Of a DNA stretch of 39,441 nt, positions 12,721-21,245 are shown piece after piece; the first letter of the stretch is position 1, and every line of letters begins with the position of its first letter. The DNA lies in contig DASWHK010000101.1 of assembly GCA_036398215.1 (NCBI GenBank), positions 1 through 39,441 on the forward strand. Reading direction: 5' to 3'. Origin of the DNA: DASWHK01 sp036398215. Its GTDB lineage: Bacteria; Acidobacteriota; UBA890. The notes beneath the pieces were generated by a model, which saw only the letters and a list, made by a program, of their open reading frames with translations, had not been told where the DNA came from and searched no databases. Made by a program: the position numbers and the translations under genes.

Positions 12721-13070
12721 CGACGGCCATCCGGTCGCACATGGCTGATCGAGGACGAAGCGGAGTGCGAGCATCAACGCCGACCGGATAGGCATGCCAG
12801 CCGCAGGTGGCATGCAGCTGCCGCCGACGTCCGCTGCAGATCACGCGGGTTCCAGGAGGCGCCAGCCGCCCAGAGAGGCGCGTATGCCTTGAAGGTCCTC
12901 TTGTGGCGCTTGTGCGCGTCGACCTCTCCCTACAATTATGTAGAGACAAGGCCGGATGGGAGCGAACAACGATGCCGCGCGCGTACACACGTTGAAGTCG
13001 CGCCTTACTTCCACATCTCGCGGCTCGATTTGGTCGGAACACCTAGACCGTTGAGCCGAGGAGTCAGGCA
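12721..13070. other. Intergenic region with possible promoter
   Basis: There is no convincing gene. CTACA-ATTA-TGTAG at 12930-12943 is a perfect short palindrome that contains a -10-like TACAAT (12931-12936); a TTGTGC lies 15 bases upstream, a poor -35. It may drive the secreted protein gene at 13071, leaving a leader of about 130 bases. Confidence 0.35.
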
Positions 13071-13886
13071 ATGAAACGCAGAATGAGGGGGGCTGCCCTC
13101 CTCGTCGCGTTGATTGGAGCGCTCGTCGCTTTCGTCGGGCTTGTGGCGTCCGCGCAGGAACGGGTCGGTGACGTCAGACCAGGCAAGGTGCCAATCCCTC
13201 GGCGGATTGGCGACACACTCTGGGTTTCCTCAGATGAGTTGGTAGGCAGGATGGGAGGGCCCGATGCATGGCGAGTTCCCGACATCGGAGCAGCGTTCCA
13301 GGGCATGCTGGAGGCACAGCGCCATCGCCCGAGTGGGAATTGCCTGGAGCTATCCGGGGCCTCATATGAGCATTCGCGCACTCCGGAGACCTTCGAAGAC
13401 TTTGTCGTTGCCGCCCGTGTCATTGTCCGAGGGAAAGTCACGGGTGCCGCAGGCGGCTTCTACAGGGCCACCGCTGCGGGACTGCTGATTCAGGTCGAGG
13501 TTACCGAATGGATCAAACGGGCTGATGATTTCCCCCAGACGTCTTTCATCCACTTCTTCTACCCCGTTGGGGATTTTAGCGTCGGTGACGTCCACATCTG
13601 CGCCCGGCAAAGAGGCTGGCCCGTGCCGCCAGCCCTTGGGGATGACGTCCTCCTTTTTCCAAGGGGCCACTATCCTCCAAGCCAGTTGGTTCACATCGCG
13701 ATGGACGGCAACGAGCTGGTTACAGGCAACGACCTCGCCGTTCGTTATGCTTCCCCGCTGTCGGGGTTTGAAGAGTTTCGGAAGGCCCTCAACATCGACG
13801 ATGTCGTCGCGCAAATGGCTGTGGTGCTGTTGGCGGTTGGGGAAGGCGACGGAACGGCCATCGGCGCCAAAGCGATCCGGAACTGA
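13071..13886 (+). CDS. Secreted protein, unknown function
   Basis: A 271-residue orphan. The N-terminus MKRRMRGAALLVALIGALVA followed by FVGLVASAQE is a clear Sec signal peptide with cleavage probably after ASA. The mature part has a central region (FEDFVVAARVIVRGKVTGAA, then LLIQVEVTEWIKR and ICARQRGWPVPPALGDDVLL) that looks beta-rich and reminiscent of proteins that track electrolyte or metal handling, but I cannot assign a family. The ATG has GAGGAG ten bases upstream. Base composition is somewhat less GC-rich than the neighbours. It is monocistronic. Confidence 0.7.
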   Translation: MKRRMRGAALLVALIGALVAFVGLVASAQERVGDVRPGKVPIPRRIGDTLWVSSDELVGRMGGPDAWRVPDIGAAFQGMLEAQRHRPSGNCLELSGASYEHSRTPETFEDFVVAARVIVRGKVTGAAGGFYRATAAGLLIQVEVTEWIKRADDFPQTSFIHFFYPVGDFSVGDVHICARQRGWPVPPALGDDVLLFPRGHYPPSQLVHIAMDGNELVTGNDLAVRYASPLSGFEEFRKALNIDDVVAQMAVVLLAVGEGDGTAIGAKAIRN

Positions 13887-13937
13887 ACTCCCTGGAGCGA
13901 TGCTCGCGGTGCAAGCACTCCGCCCGCGGCTTCGTTG

Positions 13938-13943
13938 TAAGCT
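13938..13943 (+). promoter_or_regulatory. Candidate -10 box, leaderless start
   Basis: TAAGCT lies six bases before the ATG of the SRAP-domain gene, which has no Shine-Dalgarno. This is the TANNNT arrangement of leaderless promoters. Confidence 0.4.
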
Positions 13944-13949
13944 CGGGCC

Positions 13950-14756
13950 ATGTGCGGGCGATTCACGCTGACGTCGCCGATCGACGAGGTGGCCGAGTAC
14001 TTCCGGGTGCTCGAGGGCGGTTGGCCGGAGACCGCCGCGCGGCCGCCGCGCTACAACATCGCGCCGACCCAGCCGGTCGCCTGCGTGCGGCAGCCGGCGG
14101 AGGGCGGCCGCGAGATCGTCGAGATGCGCTGGGGGCTGATTCCCTACTGGGCCGAGGACCCGGCGATCGGCAACCGGATGATCAATGCCCGCGCCGAGAC
14201 GCTGGCGACCAGATCGGCGTACAAGGAGCCCTTCCGCCGCCGCCGCTGCCTGGTGGTCGCCGACGGTTTCTACGAGTGGCGCAAGATGCCCGGCGGCAAG
14301 CAGCCCTACTATGTATACATGGCCGATGAGAAGCCGTTCGGCTTCGCCGGCCTCTGGGACCGCTGGCGGCCCCGGGCCGGCGGCCTCGAGGGGCTCGGCG
14401 ATCCGCAGCGCCCCGCCGAGCAGCTATCGGCCGAGGGCAAGCTCGAGTCTTGCGCGATCGTTACCGGCGAGCCCAACGAGCTGCTCGAGCCGATCCACGA
14501 CCGCATGCCGGTCATCGTCGCGCCCGAGCACTGGGACGCCTGGCTCAACCCCGAGCTCGACGAGCCCGAGTCCCTACAGGAGATCCTGCGCACCTACCCC
14601 GCCGAGCGCATGCGCGCCCACCCGGTCAGCACCCACGTCAACAAGCCGGCGAACGACGACCCCGAGTGCATTCGCCCGCTGGCGAAGCTGAAGATCAAGC
14701 GCCCCGACGAGGCTACGCCGACGGCAGATGAAGCGACGCAAGGCAATCTTTTCTAG
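13950..14756 (+). CDS. yedK: SRAP-domain abasic site DNA-protein crosslinker
   Basis: A 268-residue YedK/HMCES-family protein that protects abasic sites in single-stranded DNA by forming a thiazolidine crosslink through its N-terminal cysteine. Key features are MCGRFTL (Cys2 becomes the catalytic N-terminus after Met removal), RYNIAPTQ, MRWGLIPYWA, INARAETL, the GFYEWR glutamate near residue 107, and IHDRMPVI with the active-site histidine near 182. All required residues are present and the length is slightly above the usual 220-240. The stop codon shares the palindrome CTAG with the stop of feoB on the other strand, so the two genes converge with no terminator space between them. Confidence 0.94.
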   Translation: MCGRFTLTSPIDEVAEYFRVLEGGWPETAARPPRYNIAPTQPVACVRQPAEGGREIVEMRWGLIPYWAEDPAIGNRMINARAETLATRSAYKEPFRRRRCLVVADGFYEWRKMPGGKQPYYVYMADEKPFGFAGLWDRWRPRAGGLEGLGDPQRPAEQLSAEGKLESCAIVTGEPNELLEPIHDRMPVIVAPEHWDAWLNPELDEPESLQEILRTYPAERMRAHPVSTHVNKPANDDPECIRPLAKLKIKRPDEATPTADEATQGNLF

Positions 14757-16999
14757 CCCGCAACCCCCGCCACGATCCGCCAGACCTGGGCCACCACGAA
14801 GCAGATGGCCAGGCCCATCGCCACCGGCAGCAGCGAGGCGACCGCCGTCCACTTGGCGCTGCCGGTCTCCTTGTAGATCGTGTAGATGGTCGTCGAGCAG
14901 GGGTTGTGCACCAGGCTGAACAGCATCAGGTTCACCGCCATCAGGAGGGTGAAGCCGCCGGCCTGCAGGACTTGGGCGGTGGCGGTGGTGCTGTCGAGCT
15001 CGAACATGATCCCGGCGCCGTCGGTAAAGCCCGCCATGCCGGTGACCAGCACGGTGAGCATCAGGATCGTCGGGATGACGATCTCGTTGGCCGGGATCGC
15101 CACGACGTAGGCGAGCAAGATGATGCCGCTGAGGCCGATCAGCACGCCGAGCGGATCGAGCAGGCCGACGAGGTGATGGGCGAGGCTGACGTCGGCGACC
15201 TCGATGTTGGAGATCAGCCAGATCACCGCCCCGGCCGGCAGCGCGAAGACGATGGCGCGCCAGAGCACGTAGATCGTCCGGTCGATCAGCGACGTGTACA
15301 GCGTCTGTAGCACCCGCGGCGGCCGGTACGGCGGCAGCTCGAGGTGGAAGGTCGAGACCTCGCCGCGCAAGATCGTCCGCGACAGGAACCACGAGGTCAT
15401 GAACGACAGCAAGATGCCGAGCACCGCCACCGAGACCACCGCGAGCGCCGACAGGAAGCCGCCCAGGTAGGCCGGCGCCAGCGACCCGATGAAGATCGAG
15501 GCGATCAGGATCTGGGTCGGCCAGCGGCCGTTGCAGAGCGAGAAGTTGTTGGTGATGATCGCGATCAGCCGCTCGCGCGGGCTGTCGATGATGCGGGTGG
15601 CGATCACGCCGGCGGCGTTGCAGCCGAATCCCATCACCGCGGTGAGCGCCTGCTTGCCGTGGGCGCCGGCGCGGCTGTAGCTGCGGTCGAGGTTGAAGGC
15701 GACCCGCGGCAGGTAGCCGAAGTCCTCCAGCAGCGTGAACATCGGGAAGAAGATCGCCATCGGCGGCAGCATGACGCTGATCACCCAGGCGGTCGCCAGA
15801 TACATGCCGTCGATGAAGAAGCCCGAGATCCACCACGGGACCCCGAGGCTGGCGGCGCCGTCGCGCAGCCACACCCAGACGTTGTCGATCAGCAGCGTCG
15901 CCAGCATCCCCGAGGGGACGTTGGCGCCGGCGATCGTGATCCAGAAGACCAGCGTCAGCAGCGCCAGCATGATCGGGATGCCGAACGTGCGGCTGGTCAC
16001 CAGCCGGTCGATGGTGCGGTCGAGGTCGAAGCGCGGCTGCTCGTCGGAGCGGGTGACGGCGCGACTTTCGAGGCGGGCGGCCTCGGTGTAGATCCCCTCC
16101 ATCAGCGCCTGGTGGAAATCGGGACCCACCTGCCAGCGCAGCTCCGAGGCGAGCGCGAGGATGGCCTCGGCGTCGGGCTCGTGATCCGCTTTCTCGCCGG
16201 CCGGCTCGGAGAAATCGTCGCGCAGGTGCAGCAGCTCGCCGGAGCGCACCGCCTCGAAGAGCCGCTCGTCGCCGTCCAGCAGGCGCAGCGCCACCCACTG
16301 CTGGTTCGGCAGCCCCGGGAGCTCCTCCTCGATCTTGGCGACAAGGGTGGTCACAGCGCGCCGCAGCTGCGGCGAGCGACCGCCGACCCGCAGCGGCTTG
16401 CAGACGACCGCTCCGGAGGCGACCTCGCTGATCGCCTGGATCAGCTCGTCGAGCCCCTTGTCGTAGCGCGCCGCGGTCGGCACCACCGGCACGCCGAGAT
16501 CGCGCGCCAGCCGCCGGTGATCCACCGTCAGCCCGCGGCGCTCGGCCTCGTCGATGAGGTTGAGGCAGATCACCACCCGGTCGGTGATCTCCAGGACCTG
16601 GAGCGCCAGGTTGAGGTTGCGCTCCAAGCGGGTGGCGTCGACGACGACCACGGTGACGTCGGGCTTGCCAAAGAGAATGAAGTCGCGGGCGATCTCCTCG
16701 TCGAAGCTGGTGGCCAGCAACGAGTAGGTGCCCGGCAGGTCGACGAGCTTGTAGTCGCTGTCGCCGGCGTGGAAGCCGCCCTCGGCGCGGGCCACCGTCT
16801 TGCCCGGCCAGTTGCCGGTGTGCTGGCGCAGGCCGGTCAGGGCGTTGAAGACCGTGCTCTTGCCGGTGTTGGGGTTGCCGGCGAGGGCGACGACGAAGTC
16901 CCAGTTCTCCATGTCGACGCCGAGCTTGCGCAGGTTGGCGAGGTTGTGGACCGGGCAGCCGGCACAGCCCTGCTGCGTTTGCTGCGTGGACGCGCTCAT
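14753..16999 (-). CDS. feoB: Ferrous iron transport protein B
   Basis: A 748-residue Fe(II) transporter of the inner membrane. The cytosolic G domain shows G1 GNPNTGKST (41-49), switch Thr68 in NWPGKTVA, G3 DLPG (87-90) and G4 NLID (147-150). The membrane part has the two gate regions with conserved cysteines in GFGCNAAGV and NPCSTTIY, plus NNFSLCNGRWP. An N-terminal CAGCPV motif before the G domain is a small Cys-rich addition seen in some FeoB proteins and could bind metal. The start overlaps the stop of the DtxR-FeoA gene as ATGA. The gene ends convergently against yedK. Confidence 0.95.
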   Translation of the reverse strand: MSASTQQTQQGCAGCPVHNLANLRKLGVDMENWDFVVALAGNPNTGKSTVFNALTGLRQHTGNWPGKTVARAEGGFHAGDSDYKLVDLPGTYSLLATSFDEEIARDFILFGKPDVTVVVVDATRLERNLNLALQVLEITDRVVICLNLIDEAERRGLTVDHRRLARDLGVPVVPTAARYDKGLDELIQAISEVASGAVVCKPLRVGGRSPQLRRAVTTLVAKIEEELPGLPNQQWVALRLLDGDERLFEAVRSGELLHLRDDFSEPAGEKADHEPDAEAILALASELRWQVGPDFHQALMEGIYTEAARLESRAVTRSDEQPRFDLDRTIDRLVTSRTFGIPIMLALLTLVFWITIAGANVPSGMLATLLIDNVWVWLRDGAASLGVPWWISGFFIDGMYLATAWVISVMLPPMAIFFPMFTLLEDFGYLPRVAFNLDRSYSRAGAHGKQALTAVMGFGCNAAGVIATRIIDSPRERLIAIITNNFSLCNGRWPTQILIASIFIGSLAPAYLGGFLSALAVVSVAVLGILLSFMTSWFLSRTILRGEVSTFHLELPPYRPPRVLQTLYTSLIDRTIYVLWRAIVFALPAGAVIWLISNIEVADVSLAHHLVGLLDPLGVLIGLSGIILLAYVVAIPANEIVIPTILMLTVLVTGMAGFTDGAGIMFELDSTTATAQVLQAGGFTLLMAVNLMLFSLVHNPCSTTIYTIYKETGSAKWTAVASLLPVAMGLAICFVVAQVWRIVAGVAG

Positions 17000-18045
17000 G
17001 CGGCGGCCCCTCCTTCGGCCTCGTTCTCGCCGGGGCGGCGGATCTGGATCCAGTCGGCCTGCTGGCGGCGCAGCGCGATCACCGCGCCGCGGATGCGATA
17101 GCCGGTCGGATCGCCGCCGGGCCCCTGCAGCTCGGCCGTGACGACGGTCCCGGGGATCAGCCCCAGGTCCATCAGCCGGCGGCGCTCGGCGCCGCGGCAA
17201 CCCGCCGAGATCCCGACCACCGTGCCCTGCTGGCCGGGCGACAACGCCGACATGCGGTCGGCGGCGACCTTGATCGCCTGCCCCTCCGGCAGCGCCGTGA
17301 TCGAGACGTTGTCCGCCACCACCGGCGCCAGGCTGTGCTCGCGGCCGTCGGCCTCGAAGCGAACCGCTTCGCGGCCGCTGGCCAGCACGCGCACCTGCAT
17401 GCCGACGCTCAGGCCGTTGTCGACGAGCTGCCGGTAGACGCTCTCCGGCTCGTCCTCGAGGTGGGAGATGCGGCCGACGTCGCCGGCCTCGAGGTCGCTG
17501 AGCGGCCGCCCGCGGTGCGGGCGCAGCTCGCCGCTCGCGGTCGGAATCGGATCGCCGTGGGGGTCGTAGCGAGGATGCCCGTGGCGCGCCGCCATGGCCT
17601 CGGCCTCCTCGGCGGAGGTCGTGTGCTCGCGGCGATCGGCCTCGCGGTGCCAGGCGGCGGCATCCATTCCGGTATCCTCGGAGAGATGGTGCTCCCAGAG
17701 CCGGTGGACGCGGATGATCTGCAGCGCCTGGGCGCGCCCCTCCTCGGTGAGCCGGTACTCGCCGGCCTCCGAGTCCACGAGGCCGAGCTGCTGGAGCCGC
17801 TGCAGCAGCCTGACGGCGCGCTTGTCGGAGATGCCCAGCGCGCCGGTCAGCCCGTGGAGCGTTCCGGTGAGCTGGCGGTACTCGCAGTCGAACAGGTACT
17901 TGAGGGCGTCCTCGGAAAGGACCCGGTCCGAGGCGCGCAGCACGTGCTCCCAGCGCCAGTACAGGCCGCGCACCGGCCACAACAGCAGCGCCATGGCGCC
18001 GCCGAGCACCACCGCCACCGTCAGCGCGACAACCGGATCGACCAT
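16996..18045 (-). CDS. Membrane-anchored DtxR-type regulator fused to FeoA
   Basis: A 349-residue fusion. After an N-terminal membrane helix (VVALTVAVVLGGAMALLLWP, residues about 4-23), a winged helix runs through LTGTLHGLTGALGISDKRAV to YRLTEEGRAQALQIIRVHRL, followed by a DtxR-like metal-binding dimerisation stretch (HHLSEDTGMDAAAWHREADR with several His/Glu). The C-terminal part holds two FeoA/SH3-like domains: LSDLEAGDVGRISHLEDEPE and LSPGQQGTVVGISAGCRGAE ending GAVIALRRQQADWI. FeoA domains assist FeoB, and the gene is coupled to feoB by ATGA, so the fusion probably senses iron and tunes the transporter directly. The ATG at 18045 is chosen for its GAGGTGG ribosome site; the reading frame stays open further upstream through a duplicated copy of this region. 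Confidence 0.87.
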   Translation of the reverse strand: MVDPVVALTVAVVLGGAMALLLWPVRGLYWRWEHVLRASDRVLSEDALKYLFDCEYRQLTGTLHGLTGALGISDKRAVRLLQRLQQLGLVDSEAGEYRLTEEGRAQALQIIRVHRLWEHHLSEDTGMDAAAWHREADRREHTTSAEEAEAMAARHGHPRYDPHGDPIPTASGELRPHRGRPLSDLEAGDVGRISHLEDEPESVYRQLVDNGLSVGMQVRVLASGREAVRFEADGREHSLAPVVADNVSITALPEGQAIKVAADRMSALSPGQQGTVVGISAGCRGAERRRLMDLGLIPGTVVTAELQGPGGDPTGYRIRGAVIALRRQQADWIQIRRPGENEAEGGAAA

Positions 18046-18133
18046 GGAAACCACCTCGTTCAGCGTGAACTCGCCGTCGGTCAGGCCGATGTCCGGATCA
18101 TGACCGGATCGACCGTGGGAAAACCACCTCGTT
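18033..18133. repeat. Duplicated translation-initiation region
   Basis: CCGGATCGACC followed by ATGGAAACCACCTCGTT at 18033-18060 recurs as CCGGATCGACC plus GTGGGAAAACCACCTCGTT at 18104-18133. The first copy carries the ATG and ribosome site of the DtxR-FeoA gene; in the second the ATG is lost. Confidence 0.7.
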
Positions 18134-18184
18134 AGCAACCACTTGAGAAGCCGACAGCCCGACGATTTTTCAGATACTGCGAAG

Positions 18185-18202
18185 CTCAATTTTGAGTATA
18201 CT
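18185..18202. promoter_or_regulatory. Divergent promoter with palindromic operator
   Basis: CTCAA-TT-TTGAG (18185-18196) abuts AGTATACT (18195-18202), which is itself palindromic and so supplies a TATACT -10 on both strands. On the plus strand ATG follows seven bases later, a leaderless arrangement. The palindrome is suited to a dimeric metal regulator (ArsR, DtxR or similar); which one is not visible. No good -35 is seen. Confidence 0.5.
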
Positions 18203-18209
18203 AAACCTC

Positions 18210-19490
18210 ATGGGTAATGTCAGCTTCTTCTCCACCCTCTGGAACATCGTCGCCGAAGCCGCCCCCTTCCTGCTGCTCGGCTTCGTCGCCGCCGGCCTGT
18301 TTCGCGCCCTGATCCCCGAGCGGCAGGTCTTCCGCCTGCTCGGCCAGGACGGCTTCCGCCCGGTGCTGCTGGCCTCGCTGATCGGCGTGCCGCTGCCTCT
18401 GTGCTCGTGCTCGGTGATCCCGGCGGCGACCGCGCTGCGGCAGAGCGGCGCGAGCCGCGGGGCGACGACGTCATTTCTGATCTCCGCGCCGGAGACCGGG
18501 GTCGACTCGATCAGCATCACCTGGGCGCTGATGGATCCGATCATGACGGTGACCCGGCCGGTGGCGGCGTTCGCCACCGCCCTGCTGACCGGCGCAGCGA
18601 TCAACCGGCTGGCGGATCCCGACGCGGGGCGCGCCGCGGCCGGCGGTGCGCCGGCGGATCCCGCAAGGCAGCTCGGCCCCGCGAGCAGCACCATGGCGGA
18701 TGGCCCCGCGGCGCGGGGAACGCCACCGAATGCCCCTGTCCTCCCCGCGAACGGCCCCGCCGACGACTGCTGCTCGCCGTGCTGTGCCGAGCCCGAGCCG
18801 ACGACTGCCGCGGACGCCGCGACCACCGCTGCCATCGCCGCCCCTGATGACCCGCGAGCGAGCCCGGGGACCGATGATCGGCGGTCCGGCGGAGCCGTTC
18901 GCGATCGACGGGCCGCCGCCGCCGACGGCATCCGCTACGCGTTCGGCCCCCTGCTCGACGACCTGGCCCCCTGGCTGGCGCTCGGCTTTGCCCTGGCGGC
19001 GATCATCGCCGTCCTGGTGCCCGACGGCTTGCTGACCGCCGTTCCGGCGGGCTGGATCTCCGCCACGCTCATGATGCTGGTCGCCACCCCGGTGTACGTC
19101 TGCGCCGCCGCGGCGACGCCGATCGCCGCCGCCCTGATTCTCAAGGGCCTCGACCCGGGGGCCGCTCTCGTGCTGCTGCTGGTCGGCCCGGCGACCAACG
19201 TCACCACCATGCTGGTCGTCCTCCGCTTCATGGGGAAGAAGGTGCTGGCCGTCTACCTCGCCGGCGTGACCGCGTCCGCCCTGGCTTTCGGCTTCGCGAT
19301 CAACGCGCTGTACGCGGGCCTCGGGATCGACCTGGCGGCGCTGATCACCCTCACCGAGGCCGGCGGGACCTCGGTGCTGCAAACCATCGCCGCCATCGTC
19401 CTGCTGGCGCTTCTCGCCGCCAGCCTCTGGCGGCGGCTCTCGGCGCGACGGACTGCACGTGAAGCCGCGGTCACCCCCATGATACGGTGA
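18210..19490 (+). CDS. SO_0444 family Cu/Zn efflux permease
   Basis: A 426-residue inner-membrane permease of the DUF318/ArsP-like superfamily. Two homologous halves are visible: the first carries PLPLCSCSVIPAA (about residues 61-73) and SAPETGVDSI, the second TPVYVCAAAATPIAAALILK and LLLVGPATNVTTM. Between them lies a long hydrophilic Ala/Pro/Asp-rich loop with CCSPCC near residue 187, a likely metal-binding site. Together these match SO_0444-type exporters. The ATG at 18210 is used; the open frame extends to a TTG within the promoter. It is divergent from the iron-uptake operon, so metal import and export are transcribed from one control region. Confidence 0.87.
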   Translation: MGNVSFFSTLWNIVAEAAPFLLLGFVAAGLFRALIPERQVFRLLGQDGFRPVLLASLIGVPLPLCSCSVIPAATALRQSGASRGATTSFLISAPETGVDSISITWALMDPIMTVTRPVAAFATALLTGAAINRLADPDAGRAAAGGAPADPARQLGPASSTMADGPAARGTPPNAPVLPANGPADDCCSPCCAEPEPTTAADAATTAAIAAPDDPRASPGTDDRRSGGAVRDRRAAAADGIRYAFGPLLDDLAPWLALGFALAAIIAVLVPDGLLTAVPAGWISATLMMLVATPVYVCAAAATPIAAALILKGLDPGAALVLLLVGPATNVTTMLVVLRFMGKKVLAVYLAGVTASALAFGFAINALYAGLGIDLAALITLTEAGGTSVLQTIAAIVLLALLAASLWRRLSARRTAREAAVTPMIR

Positions 19491-19560
19491 GAATTGAACG
19501 TCATTGAGGTTTCGACGGAACTCGAGGCATACGAGAGAGGGCGCGATGACCTTCTGGAAG

Positions 19561-19618
19561 CAGACAGACCCAGCGAGGCTTCCGCCTGGAGACAGACAGA
19601 CCCGGCGAGGCTGCCGCC
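19561..19618. repeat. Two-copy 26-base tandem repeat
   Basis: CAGACAGACCC-A-GCGAGGCT followed by TCCGCC at 19561-19586 recurs at 19593-19618 with two substitutions (period 32). It lies in the leader of the GWxTD gene. The open frame through it is probably not translated because the good ribosome site is at 19631. Confidence 0.7.
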
Positions 19619-19643
19619 AGCATCGCGGCCAAGGGAGGATCCG

Positions 19644-20285
19644 ATGACGAAACACCGATGTGGACGCGTCGTCTGCGCCGTCGCCGGCATGCTGGCGATG
19701 CTCGCGCCCCTCCACGTGTCGGCCGCGCAGTTCCCCACCGATCCGGCCGAGGCGATGCGCACCTACGAGAACGTCGAGCCCGACGAATGGGAAGATGGCC
19801 CGGTCGAGTACCTGTTCCTGAGGAGCGAGCGCGACATCTGGAACGATCTCGAGACCGACGAGCAGAAGCGCCGCTTCATCCGCTGGTTCTGGGAGCGCCG
19901 CGACGAGGACCTGCGGGACGACCGCAATCCCTTCATGGAGGACTTCTATACGCGGGTGGCCGAGGCCAACCGGCGCTTTTCGGGCTTCCCGCGCGCCTGG
20001 AAGTCGGACCGTGGTCGTGTCTGGTGCGTCCTCGGACGACCCGGCAACATCAAGCAGGACGTCGCCACGGAGCTGGAGATCTGGACGTACCACACCTACG
20101 GCGGCATCCTGCAGTCGGTCAGCGCCATGGGCGAGCTGCAGATCGCCTTCGTGCGGGCCGACACGGCGACATGGATGATCTACGGGGGGGTCGGCCCCGG
20201 AGCGTGGCCGCCCTACGTGCTGCAGGCGATCGACATCGTCAACCAGGCGCTGATCGCCAACCCGGAGCTCGAGTTCAGGAAGTAA
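19644..20285 (+). CDS. GWxTD domain-containing secreted protein
   Basis: A 213-residue exported protein. A Sec signal occupies residues 1-28 (VVCAVAGMLAMLAPLHVSAA). The mature part matches the GWxTD domain: YLFLRSERDIWNDLETDEQK, RRFIRWFWERRDEDLRDDRN with the FW..RD motif, YTRVAEANRRF, then GFPRAWKSDRGRVWCVLGRP in place of the canonical GWKTDRG. GWxTD proteins are abundant in Acidobacteriota and Gemmatimonadota and their function is not established. The ATG at 19644 has AAGGGAGG upstream. It is likely transcribed alone or read through from the metal permease. Confidence 0.85.
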   Translation: MTKHRCGRVVCAVAGMLAMLAPLHVSAAQFPTDPAEAMRTYENVEPDEWEDGPVEYLFLRSERDIWNDLETDEQKRRFIRWFWERRDEDLRDDRNPFMEDFYTRVAEANRRFSGFPRAWKSDRGRVWCVLGRPGNIKQDVATELEIWTYHTYGGILQSVSAMGELQIAFVRADTATWMIYGGVGPGAWPPYVLQAIDIVNQALIANPELEFRK

Positions 20286-20371
20286 GGGCTCGCGGGCGAG
20301 CGGCGGGCCGGCCGCATAGAATGACCGCTCGGCGCCGACGTCACGACGCGCCATCACCCTGAGGATGCCTG

Positions 20372-21088
20372 ATGATGAGACTTCTCGTACCCCTGATCGT
20401 CGCGGCGCTCGCCGTCGCCGGCAGCGCCTGCAGCTCCTCGAGCACCGGCCCCGCCGGCACACCCGAGACGCTCGAGGAGCGCGCCAGCTACGCGATCGGC
20501 TTCAGCGCCGGGCAGAGCTTCACCGAGCAGGGCGCGGAGATCGACGTCGACCGGCTCGTGCAAGGCTTGCGCGACGCCCTCGAGGGCGCCGAGCCGGCGC
20601 TGGCGGCCGAGCAAATGCAGGCGACGATGATGGAGTACCAGCAGGCGATGGCGGCCGCCGCCGACGTGCGCGCCGAGGAGCTGGGTCGGGCCAACATCGC
20701 GGCCGGCGAGGCCTTCCTGGCCGAGAATGCCGCCCGGGAGGGCGTGACCGTTCTTCCCAGCGGCCTGCAGTACGAGGTCGTCGAGCAGGGCGACGGGCCG
20801 TCGCCGACCGCCACCGACGAGGTCACCGTCCACTACGAGGGACGGTTCCTCGACGGCACGCCGTTCGACAGCTCTCATGATCGGGGGGTGCCCGCGACGT
20901 TCCGGCTCAACGCCGTGATCCCCGGCTGGACGGAGGGCGTCCAGCTCATGCAGGTCGGTTCGACCTACCGATTCTTCATCCCCGGCCCGCTGGCCTACGG
21001 GCTGACGCCGCCGCCGAACTCCCCCATCGAGCCCAACGCGACGCTGATCTTCGACGTCGAGCTGCTGGCGATCAACGGCCAGTCCTGA
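20372..21088 (+). CDS. FKBP-type peptidyl-prolyl isomerase lipoprotein
   Basis: A 238-residue FkpA/Mip-like foldase. The signal sequence ends in a lipobox (AVAGSAC) so the protein is anchored to a membrane facing the periplasm. An N-terminal helical dimerisation region (ERASYAIGFSAGQSF, VDRLVQGLRDALEG, MQATMMEYQQAM) precedes the FKBP domain, whose signatures are SGLQYEVVEQGDGPSP, VTVHYEGRFLDGTPFDSS, VIPGWTEGVQLMQVGS and PPNSPIEPNATLIFDVELL. The canonical AYG is present as LAYGLTPP. Two ATG codons in tandem at 20372 follow a GAGG site. It probably assists folding of exported proteins. Confidence 0.93.
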   Translation: MMRLLVPLIVAALAVAGSACSSSSTGPAGTPETLEERASYAIGFSAGQSFTEQGAEIDVDRLVQGLRDALEGAEPALAAEQMQATMMEYQQAMAAAADVRAEELGRANIAAGEAFLAENAAREGVTVLPSGLQYEVVEQGDGPSPTATDEVTVHYEGRFLDGTPFDSSHDRGVPATFRLNAVIPGWTEGVQLMQVGSTYRFFIPGPLAYGLTPPPNSPIEPNATLIFDVELLAINGQS

Positions 21089-21245
21089 TCCGCTTGCCGG
21101 CGCCCGGCGGCGTGGCCCATTCCCGGACGATGGATCGAGATTCAGCCAGATTTCGAGGCGAAGCTCGTGCCGGAGGAACTGCGCATCGAGAGTCCCTTCT
21201 GAAGGGAATCCGCGAAGAGCACGCTAGCCGCGCGCCGGCGCGCGA

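Noticed and set aside
18471..20462. 663-residue minus-strand frame
   Set aside because: Antisense to the metal permease and GWxTD genes; no domain, low complexity.
21126..21193. Short plus-strand open piece ending LVPEELRIESPF
   Set aside because: Coding-like but with no start, no domain and only about 25 residues between convergent genes.
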